Shown: positions 43,109 through 51,875 of the stretch, one piece after another
Numbering within the stretch: position 1 is the stretch's first letter
How the letters are laid out: each line of letters starts with the position of its first letter
NCBI GenBank assembly: GCA_963792075.1
Contig: CAWBUW010000012.1
Span: forward strand, 2,170,001-2,234,000
Direction of reading: 5' to 3'
DNA from: CAWBUW01 sp963792075
Lineage (GTDB): Bacteria; Chloroflexota; Anaerolineae; Anaerolineales; UBA4823
Length of the DNA stretch: 64,000 nucleotides
Program-made: the position numbers and the translations under genes
Notes under the pieces: generated by a model
Seen by the model: only the letters and a program-made list of their open reading frames with translations
Database searches by the model: none
Told to the model about the DNA's origin: nothing

Positions 43109-43645
43109 GTGGTAAACAAAATCCACCGTGCTGAGTGTATTTATACGACCCTGATCGAATCACCTTTGGGCGCGCTGGTGGCAGGGGCTTCTTCAGATGG
43201 TATTTGTCTGCTGGAATTTAACGACCCCGAACGCCTGGAAGGTCAATTGACAGCGCTGAAGCGAGTGTTTGGATGCCCGGTGCTGCCAGGGAACTTGCCT
43301 CATCTGGAAAAGCTGCGGCAGGAATTGAATGAATATTTCCTTGGAAAACGCCAGGTGTTTACCCTGCCTCTGCTTTTTCCAGGCAGCCAGTTTCAGCTTA
43401 AAGTCTGGTCAGCGCTGCAGCAGATCCCCTACGGTAAAACCTGTTCCTACGAAGAGATTGCTCGCCAGATAGGCACGGCCAGGGCGGCGCGGGCAGTGGG
43501 GACGGCAAATGGCCAGAACCGTATTGCGATCGTGATCCCCTGCCACCGCCTGGTGAACAAGAATGGCAAGCTGGGCGGTTACGGCGGCGGCCTGTGGCGT
43601 AAGCGGCTGCTGCTGGAGCTAGAACAGCGGTTTAGTTCGAGTTGA
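43109..43645 (+). CDS. ogt: Methylated-DNA--protein-cysteine methyltransferase
   Basis: 178 aa. The DNA-binding and active-site domain has YGKTCSYEEIARQIGTARAA, ARAVGTANGQNRIAIVIPCH with catalytic Cys in PCHR, then GKLGGYGGGLWRKRLL. The N-terminal ribonuclease-H-like domain is of Ogt type. It repairs O6-alkylguanine by transferring the alkyl group to its own Cys. The GTG start at 43109 has only a weak ribosome site, 9 bases after the GH13 stop. Confidence 0.95.
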   Translation: MVNKIHRAECIYTTLIESPLGALVAGASSDGICLLEFNDPERLEGQLTALKRVFGCPVLPGNLPHLEKLRQELNEYFLGKRQVFTLPLLFPGSQFQLKVWSALQQIPYGKTCSYEEIARQIGTARAARAVGTANGQNRIAIVIPCHRLVNKNGKLGGYGGGLWRKRLLLELEQRFSSS

Positions 43646-43683
43646 GTAAGACCCGTTTGCCCCGCATTGCAATCCCGGCGGTT

Positions 43684-43692
43684 TGGTATAAT
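43684..43692 (+). promoter_or_regulatory. Extended -10 promoter of the second binding-protein gene
   Basis: TGGTATAAT is an extended -10 box (TGnTATAAT), which works without a strong -35. The GTG start at 43725 lies 32 bases downstream. Confidence 0.5.
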
Positions 43693-43724
43693 GGCCTGAT
43701 GTGCACGGAAGGCAGTGTAGACGG

Positions 43725-45573
43725 GTGAAAGACCAGGGACAACCGGATGGAAAGGGGAAGGGGATTCCCGCGCGCGGTTTGGTCCTGGGTGTATTGTTGG
43801 TCCTCGCGCTGGTTGGCTGCCAGTGGAAGAAAACGCCTGCTCCGTCGATCACAGTTACCCTGACCTCTCCACCGGTACAACCGACGGCAACAGAATTGGC
43901 TGGGATCACCGAGACACCGCTTTTTCCTGCGGCGACACCCACCTTGCCGCCGGCGGTTGCTTCGGCCACATCTACCCTTCCCGCACCTATTTCCACAGAA
44001 ACTCCCTATCAGACGCCTTATCCGGGGCCGGCAGATAGCCCGGCGCCTGTCGCGGCGGCTCCCGATATTGAGCCAAGTGTAACCCCATCTCCATCTCCAT
44101 CCCCACCACCACCACCATCCCCATCTACCCAGGAACCGTATCCGCCTCCACCTGAAGCTCCGGCAACCAACGAGGCATATCCTGGCCCTGCTGAAATTAC
44201 ACCGGCGCCTGGTGTTACCGAAGAGGCCTATCCCGGTCCTCTCGTCTCGGCGACATCTACAAAACTTGCTGCCACGGTGAACAAAACCCCCACTCCCACT
44301 GCCGTCCGGCCGGTTTCGATCCCAACTACGCCAGCAGGCACTCCTGGCATGGCCAATACACCCGCGATATCCGGATCGCCTACCCCAACAGAGCGTGTTT
44401 CCCAACCGTTAGGTACAGCCCCTGTTCATGGCGGTACGGTGACGATCTGGCACGCCTGGAGCTCCGAAAGAGCGGAAGCACTGCTGCAAATTGTGGCTGC
44501 ATTCCAAAAAAGTTTCCCGGATGTTCGTTTTGATGTGCTAACACTGCCAGAGACTGAATTGCGCGCCCGCTATGATGCTGAGGTGTATAATGGGGGCGGC
44601 CCCAGTTTGCTGATTGGGCCTTCGGATTGGACTGCATACCTTGTTGACCGGCAACTGGTCGAAGACCTGAACCCATATATTTCACCTGCTTTTCGGAATT
44701 CTATCTTTCCGGCTGCGCTGGGTACTGGTAGCTACAAGGACCAGTTGGCCTGCCTGCCCCTCAACCTTTCCGGAGTGCTGTTGTATCGCAATGCACAGAT
44801 TCTGCCCACACCCGCAGTTACTATGGATGAATTGTTGACCCAGGCGGAAGCCGCTACTCGGGCAGGAAAAGTTGGCGCTTATCTGGAACGCGGCTTTGAA
44901 TTCTCGTTTGCCCACCTGTATGGCCTGGGTGGGCAGTTATTGGACGAGAACGGTGCGCCGGTATTTCAAGAGCAAGATTATCGTTACAGCCTGGCCTGGG
45001 TAGAGCTGCTCGAACTCGTTTGCCCGACCTGGCGCGTATTCTTATAATGACGAAAAAGATACCAGCATCTTCAAACAAGGTCGGGCTGGTTACGTGATCG
45101 ATGGGAGTTGGAACCTGAACGCGTTGGCGAATGCGATTGGGGTGCAGAACCTGGCTGTGGATCCCTGGCCTACCACCGCGCAGGGCCAGTTGTCAGGGTA
45201 TGTTAAGGCCGAGTGTCTATATCTGAATATTAACACGGCTGAGCTGTTGCCGGAAGATCACCTGGCTACTTTGCGTTTCATGGGATACTTAATGACGACG
45301 CCTGTGCAAGTGTACCTTGCAGAACAGGGCTTAATCCCCAGCTTGCAAGCGGCCGAGCCGCGCGACCCATTGCTGGCACAGGCGTACGCAGCCCTTTCGG
45401 GTGGAACGGCTTACCCGGCTGTGCTGCTGTCCAAAGAAGGCGCTCTGCGCCCTATTTATCAGGACACATTGGATGCTGCTCTCGTGGATATTTTTGAGCG
45501 GGGGGTAGATCCTCGTACGGCCCTGGAAAAGGCATTGCAAAGCATCCAACAACGTTTACAAGAGCTCAAATGA
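43725..45573 (+). pseudogene. ABC sugar-binding lipoprotein with frameshift
   Basis: The GTG at 43725 opens a lipoprotein signal (LVLALVGC), then a long Pro/Thr/Ser stalk (about 30-225) with PSPSPPPPPSPS and repeated AYPGP units, then a MalE-like domain: TIWHAWSSERAEALLQIVAA, GGGPSLLIGPSDW and FSFAHLYGLGGQLLDENG. The frame ends at 45045-45047 after VELLELVCPTW. Shifting by +1 near 45015-45030 continues with RPGAYSYNDEKDTSIF and AGYVIDGSWNLNALA to a normal end at 45573. One extra base, or two lost, breaks an otherwise complete protein of about 615 aa. A sequencing error is possible. Confidence 0.85.
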
Positions 45574-45583
45574 TTGGAGCACT

Positions 45584-46270
45584 ATGGACAATTATCCTGT
45601 TGAAACCATCCAACCAACCCTGATACCACTGGATAGCGGGACAACCGGCGCCCTGGAGTTATTCCCGGCGGTGTGGAGCGCGGCAGAAGCGCTGGTTTCA
45701 CCTGTCCTGCGCCAACGCCAGCAAGCACTGGCCCAGTTAGAACAGATGGGTGCGCCGAGGCTCTTGCCACTGGTCGCTTACCTGGTAGCCACGCGCCTGG
45801 CGGATCCGAGTCTGGAGATCCGGCGCGAAGCAGTGCGTGTGGTTAGCGGGCTTTTAGATAAAGATGCGAACGGACGGGCTGCTCCCGAAAGGATACGCCA
45901 GGCTGTGATTTCTTTTGTTTCCCAGATGCGTACCCGTCCGATCTATGGATTGCTGCAGGTAATGCAGAACTACCCGGAGGCAGGTGCAGGAATTACGCGC
46001 CTGCTGAATGCCTGTCCGTACGCGGGGGGGCACCTGATGGACTTGTTAGCTAACCGAAAAACACCCTTGGGGCTGCGCCAACAGGCGGTCGATTTGATCG
46101 GACGCGTAGGATACCTGGAGGCATTGCCGGCATTGGAACGTTTAGAGGTGCGCCTGGCAGCGCGTTCCAATGGACAGCAAGCGATGCCTTTTGCCCCGGG
46201 AGATGCAGGGATTGAAGCGGATCTACTACCGGCCATCCGTCGTGCGCTTTTGCTGCTTCGGGTGGCCTGA
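45584..46270 (+). CDS. HEAT-repeat-like protein
   Basis: 228 aa, all-helical. Repeat-like pairs are visible: PRLLPLVAYLVATRLADPSL and EIRREAVRVVSGLL; RPIYGLLQVMQNYPEAG; LGLRQQAVDLIGRVGYLEAL and PALERLEVRL. No transmembrane or catalytic motif. Such scaffolds mediate protein contacts. The ATG has GGAGC upstream and is 10 bases after the binding-protein end, so it may belong to that unit. It converges tail to tail with the zinc-ribbon gene. Confidence 0.75.
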   Translation: MDNYPVETIQPTLIPLDSGTTGALELFPAVWSAAEALVSPVLRQRQQALAQLEQMGAPRLLPLVAYLVATRLADPSLEIRREAVRVVSGLLDKDANGRAAPERIRQAVISFVSQMRTRPIYGLLQVMQNYPEAGAGITRLLNACPYAGGHLMDLLANRKTPLGLRQQAVDLIGRVGYLEALPALERLEVRLAARSNGQQAMPFAPGDAGIEADLLPAIRRALLLLRVA

Positions 46271-46272
46271 GG

Positions 46273-46869
46273 CTAGATGGGATGATGCAGGGGGCGCTTG
46301 CAGTTCGGGCAGATGCTTTCGTTATTCTTGACGACAAACCCGCACGCGGTACAGGTGCGCGGCTGTGCCTGGCCTAAAGGCGCACCGCAAGCAATGCAAG
46401 ATGGTTCGCCAACAGGATTCGCAGTATCGCAGTAAGCACAAACCAACCGGCGCAAGCGCTCGGAAAGCTCAAAGGAAGCGCCCGCTCCACGCGCCGCGGT
46501 TTCGATCGTCTGCCAGACTTGTTCGGAGAGCTGTAGACTTTCAATATCCTGGGCCAGGTCGTCCAGGCGGCCGAGCAGACTGAAAGGATTTCTCAATGCG
46601 GCCAGGGCGGTGGTGCCCAGGCTGGCAGCGACTCCCATCCAGGCCTGCTGTCCGATTTGTACGGCTACGCCATCGCCAGCTTTTTGTAGTTGGATTGTCA
46701 CAGCCGTGTTCCCGCCCGCACGCGCAGTACGAGTTGTGGCAACTTGTACTGCGATCCGATCACCACTGCCGACTTGCTGGGCCGTGAGATTGCCGTGGTT
46801 AAATTGGGCAATCAAAGATGTGGCGAAATCCTGCGGTGTGATTTTCCCATGAAAAATGCGTTGTTCCAT
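46273..46869 (-). CDS. Zinc-ribbon protein of unknown function
   Basis: 198 aa from ATG 46869-46867 with TTGGAGAG upstream; an earlier start would lie in a hairpin. The N-terminal part (MEQRIFHGKITPQDFATSLI) resembles a small alpha/beta domain, with a hydrophobic Gly/Ala segment near 80-105 that could touch a membrane. The C-terminus has two zinc ribbons: CAYCDTANPVGEPSCIACG and CTACGFVVKNNESICPNCKR. Cytoplasmic role unknown. Confidence 0.75.
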   Translation of the reverse strand: MEQRIFHGKITPQDFATSLIAQFNHGNLTAQQVGSGDRIAVQVATTRTARAGGNTAVTIQLQKAGDGVAVQIGQQAWMGVAASLGTTALAALRNPFSLLGRLDDLAQDIESLQLSEQVWQTIETAARGAGASFELSERLRRLVCAYCDTANPVGEPSCIACGAPLGQAQPRTCTACGFVVKNNESICPNCKRPLHHPI

Positions 46870-46890
46870 CTTGCTCTCCAAGGTTGAGGT

Positions 46891-46933
46891 TTGAGGGTGT
46901 TGGGTGGGGCTTTGACCCACCCAACACCCTCAA
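46891..46933. repeat. Perfect 18-bp hairpin between divergent starts
   Basis: TTGAGGGTGTTGGGTGGG pairs exactly with its complement around a 7-base loop. It lies between the starts of the zinc-ribbon gene (46869) and the SH3b gene (46973), only about 20 bases from the -10 box of the latter. Confidence 0.75.
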
Positions 46934-46972
46934 TTTTCCCCACCGATAGATTATAATCGCCTATGATAAGAA

Positions 46973-47605
46973 ATGCGAATGAATATGACTCGGAAGAATA
47001 GATTTAAGTGGCTCAGCTTGTTTATCTTGATCTACGCAGCAGTATGGCTGACGGTTGCAAGCGCGGCGCGAGCGGCATGGCCCGCCCAGCAGCCAACTGT
47101 GTCGATCCCCACGGTAACAGGTAGCCCCAGTGGCCCGGTGGCAGTGGTGAATTCTGACCAGGATCAGATCAATGTGCGCTCGGGTCCAGACACTGATTAC
47201 CCCATTGTGGGGTTGTTGGTGGCAGGGCAACGTGTGCCTGCCCTGGGACGCTCAGTTGGCGGCAATTGGGTACAGGTAGCCTATCCGGGCGTGCCGGGGG
47301 GGGTAGCTTGGGTGTATTCATTCCTGGTGTCTGTGAAGGGTGATCTGCCGATCGTCGCTCCGCCACCGACGCCTACCCCCCTGGTAACCCCAACGATTAA
47401 TCCAACCCTGGCGGCCCAGTTCGTAATCGACCTTCAGCCCACACGCCTGCCAACCTTTACCCCGGCAGCGCCCGTGATTGTCCCTACCTTTGCTGCTCCG
47501 CAGGTTGCGCGCAGTCCGGTGGGGGTGCCGATAGGATTTTTAATCATTGGTCTCGGCGTCGTAGGAATGTTTGGTTTATTCATCTCTTTCCTGCGAGGAC
47601 GGTAA
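46973..47605 (+). CDS. Exported SH3b-domain protein
   Basis: 210 aa (ATG 46973; ATG 46979 and 46985 also possible). A signal-like helix (about 12-33) is followed by an SH3b domain (about 55-125) with QINVRSGPDTDYPIVGLLVA and a Pro/Thr linker. A C-terminal transmembrane helix (about 180-205) ending FLRGR anchors the protein. Cell-wall binding is inferred. TATAAT at 46952-46957 gives a 5'UTR under 12 bases and no clear ribosome site. Confidence 0.8.
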   Translation: MRMNMTRKNRFKWLSLFILIYAAVWLTVASAARAAWPAQQPTVSIPTVTGSPSGPVAVVNSDQDQINVRSGPDTDYPIVGLLVAGQRVPALGRSVGGNWVQVAYPGVPGGVAWVYSFLVSVKGDLPIVAPPPTPTPLVTPTINPTLAAQFVIDLQPTRLPTFTPAAPVIVPTFAAPQVARSPVGVPIGFLIIGLGVVGMFGLFISFLRGR

Positions 47606-47616
47606 TTAAATAAAAA

Positions 47617-47657
47617 ACATGATGCAACCCTAAGATTAAATTAGGGGTGCATCATGT
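47617..47657. terminator. 17-bp hairpin, family C
   Basis: ACATGATGCAACCCTAA pairs with TTAGGGGTGCATCATGT (one mismatch) around 7 bases. It lies between the convergent SH3b and ErpA-like genes. Its right arm recurs exactly, in complement, at 25879-25895. Confidence 0.75.
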
Positions 47658-47681
47658 AAGGCCCTACTTTTATTACCTGGG

Positions 47682-48080
47682 TCACTGCCCGCAGCTACAG
47701 CTTCCGCCGCAGCCACCCGACTCTTCACTATCTGAAGCGTCGGAAGACTGGCCACATTCACAGGCTGGCATTGCGTTGGGGTTGGTGATCTTGAAACCGC
47801 TGCCCTGGGCTTCATCTATAAAATCCACGGTAGCGCCGCGCAGATAATTGATGGACATTTCATCTACAATCAACTGCACGCCGTGTTGGGTGGAGGTAGT
47901 ATCTGTGTCGCGCACGCGATTATCCAGAGCCATGCCATACTGGTAACCTGAACATCCGCCGCCAGAAATGAACATGCGCAATGAGTAGCCGGTCAGGTTT
48001 TTCTGGGCAAACAGGTTCTGGACGGCCTGAGCTGCTGCAGGGGTCAAAGTAATTTGATCAGTTTGTTCCACGATATCCAT
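47682..48080 (-). CDS. A-type iron-sulfur carrier protein (ErpA/IscA/HesB family)
   Basis: 132 aa. The A-type fold begins ITLTPAAAQAVQNLFAQKNL; GGGCSGYQYGMALD holds the first cluster Cys and PACECGQ the CxC pair. It passes [2Fe-2S] or [4Fe-4S] clusters to apoproteins. After the family core, a Ser/Asp-rich stretch leads to an added Cys tail GGCGGSCSCGQ, absent in typical members and possibly another metal site. TGGAG precedes the ATG. Confidence 0.9.
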   Translation of the reverse strand: MDIVEQTDQITLTPAAAQAVQNLFAQKNLTGYSLRMFISGGGCSGYQYGMALDNRVRDTDTTSTQHGVQLIVDEMSINYLRGATVDFIDEAQGSGFKITNPNAMPACECGQSSDASDSEESGGCGGSCSCGQ

Positions 48081-48184
48081 AATTTACTCCATTTGTTTTC
48101 GGTAAGAGAGATGGTTTACCGGCAAGAAAGCTGGTAAATCTTATCAACATAACAACATTTCGTCAATCCTTTTTTGAATGAAAA

Positions 48185-48235
48185 GGGATTTGGGGTGTGC
48201 GTGGCGGCGAAGCCGCCACGCACACCCCAAATCCC
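48185..48235. repeat. Perfect 24-bp hairpin between divergent starts
   Basis: GGGATTTGGGGTGTGCGTGG and GCGGC continue the arm to a GAA loop, with an exact complement. It lies between the starts of the ErpA-like gene (48080) and the kinase-like gene (48322). Confidence 0.8.
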
Positions 48236-48321
48236 TCCTCAGACAGGGTGCAATGCGAAATGGCCTCTCATCCGGTATAATTACATTCAATTAAACCAGC
48301 ACAAGCAATATCTTCACCCTT

Positions 48322-49305
48322 ATGCAAATTGAAGCTCACCATACCATCCTGGACGCGGCAGCCTTGGGCCGGGAAGTTGAAAATGCATATGACCTGGCCC
48401 GGCCGGTACGCTGCGCACTATTCAACTCTGGCGTAAACGAAATCTATTTCGTCCAGGCTGGGGATGCTCAGTACATGCTGCGCATCGCACGCCTGCGGCG
48501 GTTTGGCGACTATCACCCCGAGGATTATCTTTTCGAGCTGGAGCTGTTGGAATTCCTTTACTCAGGTGGATTGCCCGTTTGCCGCCCGTTGCGACGGCGG
48601 GATGGTGGCTGGCTTGGCTGGTTAGATGCGCCGGAAGGGCAGCGAGCCTGGAGCCTGTTCGACTATGTTCCCGGCAAACCGCCGAAGCAGTTAGACGTAG
48701 ACCTTTCCGGGCAGGCCGGAAAGCTGTTGGGGCGGTTGCACCAGCGGATGGATGAATTCCAACCCCGCCAGCCGCGTTTCACTCTGGGCGAGACATTTTT
48801 GATCCGTGAGCCGCTGAACCGGTTGCGCCAGTTCCCTGGCCTGGCAGCCTCTGACCTGGCGCTGCTGGAGCACACGGGAGCGCGCTTGCAGGCATGGTTG
48901 GTCCAGCAAGAGCACAACCCGCAGAGTTATGGCATTGTGCACGGTGATTTTTGGTGGAGTAACCTGCACTATACGCCCGCGAGATTAGCATTGATTGATT
49001 TTGATTTTTGCGGTTACGGTTGGCGGATGTACGATTTGTCAGCATTGCTGGTGACTGCGAAGATCCTTCACTATAAATTGGATGAAAATGCTTTCCTGGC
49101 CGGTTACCAGTCGGTCCGCCCGCTTGCTCCAGCAGAGTTAGCCTCGTTACCCTACTTCGAACAAATCCGTTTGTTATGGGTTTTTGGGCTTTGGACTTCG
49201 TTTGAAAACTTGCGCGGTACGCGCTGGTTTTATGATGTTTTCTCCCCGGCTTTTGAAGAGTTCAAGCGATTGCTGGCAGAACAAAACGAATCTGGTTCCG
49301 GTTGA
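48322..49305 (+). CDS. Aminoglycoside-phosphotransferase-fold kinase
   Basis: 327 aa. Eukaryotic-kinase-like small-molecule kinase fold: the N-lobe has NEIYFVQAGDAQYMLRIARL and FDYVPGKPP hinge; the C-lobe has IVHGDFWWSNLHYTP with the catalytic Asp and Asn, then LIDFDFCGYGWRMYDLSALL with the metal Asp. Members phosphorylate antibiotics, homoserine, choline or stress-damaged substrates; SrkA-type is similar. Resistance should not be assumed. TATAAT at 48276-48281 lies upstream; no clear Shine-Dalgarno. Confidence 0.85.
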   Translation: MQIEAHHTILDAAALGREVENAYDLARPVRCALFNSGVNEIYFVQAGDAQYMLRIARLRRFGDYHPEDYLFELELLEFLYSGGLPVCRPLRRRDGGWLGWLDAPEGQRAWSLFDYVPGKPPKQLDVDLSGQAGKLLGRLHQRMDEFQPRQPRFTLGETFLIREPLNRLRQFPGLAASDLALLEHTGARLQAWLVQQEHNPQSYGIVHGDFWWSNLHYTPARLALIDFDFCGYGWRMYDLSALLVTAKILHYKLDENAFLAGYQSVRPLAPAELASLPYFEQIRLLWVFGLWTSFENLRGTRWFYDVFSPAFEEFKRLLAEQNESGSG

Positions 49306-49322
49306 ATTTTTGAGGAGAAAAT

Positions 49323-50072
49323 ATGGACGCCTCACTCCCTGAATTCTGGGTTTTCGTTGTGGTTGGCTTTTTAGCCCAGATGATTGATGGCACATTAGGA
49401 ATGGCTTATGGGGTTAGCTCAACGACTTTCTTGCTTTCGCTTGGTTTGCCGCCTGCCACGGCGAGCGCCAGTGTGCATATGGCTGAAGTAGTTACTACGG
49501 GGATTTCTGGGTTGGCGCATTGGAAGCAGGGGAATGTGGATGGATACTTGTTGAAGCGGTTGGTGATTCCCGGGATGTTGGGGGGGATTACGGGCGCTTA
49601 TATTTTGGTGAATATGGATGGTAGCATACTCAAGCCGTGGATCTCAGCTTACTTGCTGCTCATGGGACTGGTGATCCTGTGGCGCGCGCTGCTGAAAAAT
49701 CAGGTTGAATCAAAAGTGACCACCCACCTGACCCTGCTGGGGTTGGTGGGTGGGTTCTTCGATGCCATCGGTGGGGGCGGATGGGGTCCGGTGGTAACCA
49801 CTACCCTGGTAGCGCGTGGCAATAATCCCCGTTACAGCATCGGTTCGGTCAACGGCTCAGAATTTTTCATTACTTTTGCTGAGTCTGTTACTTTCCTGCT
49901 CACCATCGGCCTTGGTAACTGGCCCATCATCCTGGGCTTGCTGCTTGGTGGGGCGATAGCGGCCCCCTTAGGCGCGTTTGCCACCCGGCGCCTGCCAACC
50001 CGCGCGTTGATGATCCTGGTTGGGCTGTTGATCATTGCGCTGAGTGTGCGCACAATCCTATTGGCGTTTTAG
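49323..50072 (+). CDS. TauE/SafE-family membrane exporter
   Basis: 249 aa with seven to eight helices. AQMIDGTLGMAYGVSSTTFL and the second half-repeat DAIGGGGWGPVVTTTLVARG are diagnostic of the family, which exports sulfite, sulfoacetate or other organic anions. TTGAGGAG precedes the ATG; 17 bases after the kinase stop. Its TAG overlaps the stop of the convergent aldo/keto reductase gene by 4 bases. Confidence 0.92.
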   Translation: MDASLPEFWVFVVVGFLAQMIDGTLGMAYGVSSTTFLLSLGLPPATASASVHMAEVVTTGISGLAHWKQGNVDGYLLKRLVIPGMLGGITGAYILVNMDGSILKPWISAYLLLMGLVILWRALLKNQVESKVTTHLTLLGLVGGFFDAIGGGGWGPVVTTTLVARGNNPRYSIGSVNGSEFFITFAESVTFLLTIGLGNWPIILGLLLGGAIAAPLGAFATRRLPTRALMILVGLLIIALSVRTILLAF

Positions 50073-51025
50073 TCAGATGCCTCGTCAAGCGCTTGCCGTT
50101 CTTCAGGGCTCAAACGCAGGCCGGCAGCACCCAGGTTGTCGTGTAATTGGTCGAGCGAACGCGGACCGATAATGGGGCTGGTAATCACCGGATTGCTCAA
50201 CATCCAGGCCAGGCCGATCTGGGAGATGGACTTGCCACCTTTTTCCTTACCCAGGGCTTCCATTTTATCCAGCAACATCCAGTTCCGGTCGTTGAAATAG
50301 CTCTGCGCGCGAGATAAACGAACGCTCTCTACCTGTTGGCCTTTGCGATATTTGCCAGTGAGAAAGCCCGCTGCCAGCGGGCTGTATGGGATGACTGCGA
50401 TCCCATAAGTCTGGCAGACGGCTGCCAGTTCTTGCTCGAACTCAGCGCGGTGCACCAGGTTGTAATGTGGCTGGAGAGAGTCATAGCGGGCCAGGTGATA
50501 TTTCTCGGATGCCCACAACGCCTGCATCAGGCGCCAGGCGGGGTAATTAGAACAGCCGATGTAGCGCACTTTCCCCTGGCGCACAAGCATATCCAGCGCC
50601 TCCAGGGTTTCTTCGATGGGCGTGCTTTCGTCTGTCCGGTGCGTCTGGTATAGGTCAATGTAATCGGTGCCTAATCTGCGCAGCGAAGCCTCTACGGCTT
50701 GCAGGATGTGTACGCGGGATAGCCCCTCATCATTCGGGCCATCCCCCATGCGCCCACGGACTTTGGTGGCGATGACCACCTGGTGGCGTGGAATGCCACT
50801 TTGTTTAAGCCAATTGCCAACGATCATTTCGGCCACACCACCTGGGTTGCCTGCCACCCAGCGTGAGTAAACATCGGCAGTATCGATAAAATTGATCCCG
50901 GCTTCATTAGCTGCATTGAGTATCTGATGAGAAAGCGCCTCATCTGCGGTCCAGCCAAACTGCATGGTGCCCATGCAAAGCTCAGAGACTTTCAGGCCTG
51001 TGCGACCCAGGTTGCGGTATTCCAT
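50069..51025 (-). CDS. Aldo/keto reductase
   Basis: 318 aa. MEYRNLGRTGLKVSELCMGT, the catalytic Asp/Tyr in FIDTADVYSR, the Lys in VVIATKVRG, and His in DLYQTHRTD form the AKR tetrad. The C-terminus has VITSPIIGPRSLDQLHDNLG for the cofactor phosphate. NADPH-dependent reduction of aldehydes or ketones; substrate unknown. AAGGAGATAG precedes the ATG. Seventeen bases downstream of the Nudix gene, probably one transcript. Confidence 0.94.
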   Translation of the reverse strand: MEYRNLGRTGLKVSELCMGTMQFGWTADEALSHQILNAANEAGINFIDTADVYSRWVAGNPGGVAEMIVGNWLKQSGIPRHQVVIATKVRGRMGDGPNDEGLSRVHILQAVEASLRRLGTDYIDLYQTHRTDESTPIEETLEALDMLVRQGKVRYIGCSNYPAWRLMQALWASEKYHLARYDSLQPHYNLVHRAEFEQELAAVCQTYGIAVIPYSPLAAGFLTGKYRKGQQVESVRLSRAQSYFNDRNWMLLDKMEALGKEKGGKSISQIGLAWMLSNPVITSPIIGPRSLDQLHDNLGAAGLRLSPEERQALDEASD

Positions 51026-51042
51026 TTCTATCTCCTTCCTAA

Positions 51043-51597
51043 TCAGACCAGACCTTTTTGGTGCGCCAGGAGCACACCGAACTGGAGCGAGCCGTCGATA
51101 AACTCGTTACGCGTGATGCGGGTGAGCACTTCGGCAATCGGCATCAGCACTAAATCCAGCTCTTCGCCATCATCCAGGTTTTGGCGCGTGGGGCGTAAGT
51201 CACGGGCGAAGTAGAGCGTTGTGGCAACACGCAGCGTGCCTGGGAACTGGTTATATTCCCCCAGTTTCTCTATGTGCTCTGGGTAGAAGCCAGTCTCTTC
51301 TTCGAACTCGCGCCGTGCCCCATCCAGCGGCTCTTCGCCCGGGTTCAACCGCCCAGCGGGTAAATCATAGATGACCTGGCGGATGGGATGGCGGTACTGG
51401 CGAGTAAGCAAGATTTGGCCATCGGTTGTTACCCCCACCGTGGCGACCGCCCCGGTGGTGCCTTCCAGGTAAAAATAGGGACGCGTGTGCCCGCCGGATT
51501 CGATGGTATCCACCAGGATGCGCACATTCATGCGCTCAAAGAGGATTTTTGTATTCAGGATGTGAACTTGGTCTGTTACCATGGCTTTCCCAATCAT
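51043..51597 (-). CDS. Nudix hydrolase (ADP-ribose pyrophosphatase-like)
   Basis: 184 aa; ATG 51582 is an alternative start. The Nudix box is complete, GRLNPGEEPLDGARREFEEE then TGF. The upstream beta strands (LVDTIESGGHTRPYFYLEG; VGVTTDGQILLTRQYRHPIR) match ADPRase-type members that hydrolyse ADP-ribose and related sugars. It starts the minus-strand unit with the aldo/keto reductase. Confidence 0.9.
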   Translation of the reverse strand: MIGKAMVTDQVHILNTKILFERMNVRILVDTIESGGHTRPYFYLEGTTGAVATVGVTTDGQILLTRQYRHPIRQVIYDLPAGRLNPGEEPLDGARREFEEETGFYPEHIEKLGEYNQFPGTLRVATTLYFARDLRPTRQNLDDGEELDLVLMPIAEVLTRITRNEFIDGSLQFGVLLAHQKGLV

Positions 51598-51747
51598 TCC
51601 TATCGATCTGAGCTGAAATGGATTGCTCTATCACACCAGTTGAGTTTGATGTCCCAATTATACCTAAGATTGTCGAAATAAAGTTTTATATGGAGGGTTC
51701 ATGGCAGTTCTGGGCCAGGTTGCACTTGAACAGCCTTTGCGGTATCA

Positions 51748-51854
51748 TACTTATAGATAGGGTAATCGCATTTGGGCGATTATCCTCCATCGGAGGAGGA
51801 AATTGGGGGGATTGGGAGCAGTATACTGCACCCAATCCCCTGTACTTATAGATA
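51748..51854. repeat. 12-bp direct repeat flanking two hairpins
   Basis: TACTTATAGATA occurs at 51748-51759 and 51843-51854. Between lie GGGTAATCGC/GCGATTATCC (about 51759-51782) and a strong hairpin at 51807-51840 (GGGGATTGGG arms around GCAGTATACTGC). The direct repeat could be a target duplication of a small element. It is in the divergent region between the Nudix and SDR genes. Confidence 0.6.
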
Positions 51855-51875
51855 ATCTCGGTCGGGAGGATGGCG

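Noticed and set aside
44088..44140. CCATCT/CCACCA simple repeat as a possible regulatory or CRISPR-like repeat
   Set aside because: It is coding, giving the Pro/Ser stalk of the binding protein; unit size and spacing are irregular.
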